Of a stretch of 7,455 bases of DNA, positions 6,826 to 7,455 are shown one piece after another (the first letter of the stretch is position 1; each line of letters begins with the position of its first letter). Position numbers and translations under genes: made by a program. Source of the DNA: Actinomycetes bacterium (lineage in GTDB: Bacteria > Actinomycetota > Actinomycetes > Actinomycetales > Cellulomonadaceae); NCBI GenBank assembly GCA_023390875.1, contig JAEWCA010000433.1:1-7455 (forward strand), read 5' to 3'. The notes below the pieces were generated by a model. It did no database searches, was not told where the DNA came from, and was given only the letters and a program-made list of their open reading frames with translations.

Positions 6826-6858
6826 TGTAGGGGGCAGGTAATTTACCTGTATGCTACA
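6826..6858. promoter_or_regulatory. Candidate MarR operator: palindrome CAGGTAATTTACCTG with concentric outer arms
   Basis: The core at 6835-6849 has perfect 7-base arms, CAGGTAA and TTACCTG, around a central T at 6842. A second pair, TGTAG (6826-6830) and CTACA (6854-6858), is symmetric about the same centre. The element is AT-rich within very GC-rich DNA and lies between the divergent MFS and MarR genes. MarR dimers typically bind palindromes of this size, so it is the likely operator for both genes. That binding is inference. Confidence 0.75.
6839..6845. promoter_or_regulatory. Possible overlapping divergent -10 boxes inside the operator
   Basis: The palindrome centre reads TAATTT on the plus strand (6839-6844) and TAAATT on the minus strand (6845-6840). 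Both fit the TANNNT pattern of actinobacterial -10 boxes. Starts would fall near 6851 for marR and 6833 for the MFS gene. I see no convincing -35 on either side. TATGCT (6850-6855) is an alternative -10 for marR. The exact promoters are not resolved. Confidence 0.35.
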
Positions 6859-6880
6859 CCTAGATTTCGGACGCCGACAC

Positions 6881-6888
6881 GGAGGTGA
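6881..6888 (+). promoter_or_regulatory. Ribosome binding site supporting a TTG start for the MarR gene
   Basis: GGAGGTGA precedes TTG (6893-6895) with seven bases between GGAGG and the codon. The in-frame ATG at 6851 has no Shine-Dalgarno sequence before it and abuts the operator, so TTG is the better start unless a leaderless transcript begins at 6851. Confidence 0.65.
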
Positions 6889-6892
6889 CCCC

Positions 6893-7399
6893 TTGGACGA
6901 CCCGATCCAGGACGTCGAGCTGCAGATCGCCCTTCTGCTGCGCCTCGCCGACCGCAACAGGCGCCGCACCGCGCGCCTCGACGGCACCCTCGAACGCTCC
7001 GCGTACCTCGCACTGCGCCAGCTCGCCGCGCACGGGCCGTGCGGCATCAACGAGATCGCCGACCACCTGCGGCTCGACGCCTCGACCGTCACCCGCCAGG
7101 TCCTCGCGATGGAGGCCGCCGGCCACGTCACGCGCGAGCGCGACGACCGCGACGGTCGCCGAGCCGTCGTCACCATGACCGACGCCGGCGCCGCCGCCCT
7201 CGCCCACACCCGGCAGGCCCGCGCCGAGGTGTACGACGAGCTGCTGGACGACTGGTCCCCCGACGACCGCCGCACGCTCGCCGCGCTGCTCACCCGGCTC
7301 AACGGGGACCTCGACACCAAGGTCGGCCGCCCCGCCACCACCGCGACCCCGCCGGCCGGCACCCGGACGGCTCCGGACCACGCGGCACCCGACGACTGA
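6893..7399 (+). CDS. MarR family winged-helix transcriptional regulator
   Basis: From the TTG start the protein has 168 residues; from the ATG at 6851 it would have 182. It should bind DNA as a dimer and repress the divergent MFS gene and itself, releasing on ligand binding. N-terminal helices (about 5-48) lead into a winged helix-turn-helix (51-102): INEIADHLRLDASTVTRQV holds helix-turn-helix with recognition helix near 62-76, and RERDDRDGRRAVVTMT is the wing with the conserved Asp-Arg-Asp-Gly-Arg-Arg. Residues 103-140 form the C-terminal dimerisation helices. There is no oxidation-sensing cysteine near the N-terminus; the only cysteine is Cys50, just before the HTH, so ligand sensing is more likely than redox. 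The last 25 residues (144-168) are rich in Pro, Thr and Ala and probably disordered, an extension beyond the usual fold. The gene is shared-promoter divergent with the transporter, the usual arrangement for a local efflux regulator. Confidence 0.91.
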   Translation: MDDPIQDVELQIALLLRLADRNRRRTARLDGTLERSAYLALRQLAAHGPCGINEIADHLRLDASTVTRQVLAMEAAGHVTRERDDRDGRRAVVTMTDAGAAALAHTRQARAEVYDELLDDWSPDDRRTLAALLTRLNGDLDTKVGRPATTATPPAGTRTAPDHAAPDD

Positions 7400-7455
7400 C
7401 CGCCAGGAGCCGGCCGCCGCGGCACCCCGCCGACCCCACGGCCGCACCCGCGCAC

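Noticed and set aside
5674..6888. Plus-strand frame of 404 residues opposite the MFS gene
   Set aside because: The product is a hydrophilic Arg/Asp/Glu/His-rich string complementary to membrane-helix codons, typical of antisense to a transporter gene.
6808..7455. Upstream extension of the MFS reading frame to the right edge of the window
   Set aside because: The frame stays open only because it is antisense to the GC-rich marR gene. It crosses the operator, and a GTG with a ribosome site at 6807 gives a normal MFS N-terminus.
7400..7455. Possible terminator or next gene after marR
   Set aside because: The 56 bases are GC-rich with only small self-complementary runs (CCGCGG) and no clear hairpin, ribosome site or start codon with coding sequence.
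1..7455. Novel defence, mobile or RNA-based system
   Set aside because: All long coding regions belong to well-known families, base composition is even, and I found no direct repeats, integrase, transposase, array or structured RNA.

Overview
This window is chromosomal DNA from a very GC-rich Gram-positive bacterium, most likely an actinobacterium. The codons are strongly GC-ending, GTG and TTG starts are common, shadow reading frames are long, and there are no intrinsic terminators with T-tracts. The mix of genes (a CE7 acetyl-xylan/cephalosporin-C esterase, a cystathionine beta-synthase, an actinobacterial-type Bax-inhibitor-1 protein with a long N-terminal extension) would fit Cellulomonas or a relative. 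That genus-level placement is inference from protein flavour only. No mobile element, CRISPR array, tRNA or rRNA is visible.

Layout. (1) Positions 1-27 are a perfect hairpin, probably the terminator of the leftward unit. (2) Three genes run leftward: a BI-1/YccA-family membrane protein (3486 to 2653), cystathionine beta-synthase (2588 to 1191) and a CE7 esterase (1100 to 63). The gaps are 64 and 90 bases, so co-transcription is possible but not shown. (3) Positions 3487-3679 are a divergent intergenic region with a possible stress-sigma promoter facing left, a possible housekeeping promoter facing right, and two small inverted repeats. (4) An ABC-2 type exporter pair runs rightward: ATPase (3680-4633) and permease (4630-5484), joined by an ATGA overlap. 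(5) A long hairpin at 5503-5552 separates the exporter from the convergent MFS gene. (6) An MFS drug-type transporter (6807 to 5569) and a MarR-family regulator (6893-7399) diverge from a short control region. That region holds a perfect AT-rich palindrome, CAGGTAATTTACCTG, a strong candidate for the MarR operator.

How the parts work together. The clearest functional unit is MarR regulator, palindromic operator and MFS pump: a classic self-repressed, ligand-inducible efflux module. The ABC pair is a second, independent exporter of unknown substrate. CBS belongs to transsulfuration and sulfur amino acid metabolism. The esterase has no recognisable signal peptide, so it probably deacetylates small imported substrates in the cytoplasm.

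I see no undescribed multi-gene system here. The most informative non-coding signals are the MarR operator with its second, concentric pair of arms and the start-site ambiguity of marR. Next come the ECF-like promoter of the BI-1 gene and the convergent terminator. There is no gene-free stretch longer than 300 bases. The largest gap is 3487-3679, and the last 56 bases (7400-7455) hold nothing I can identify.
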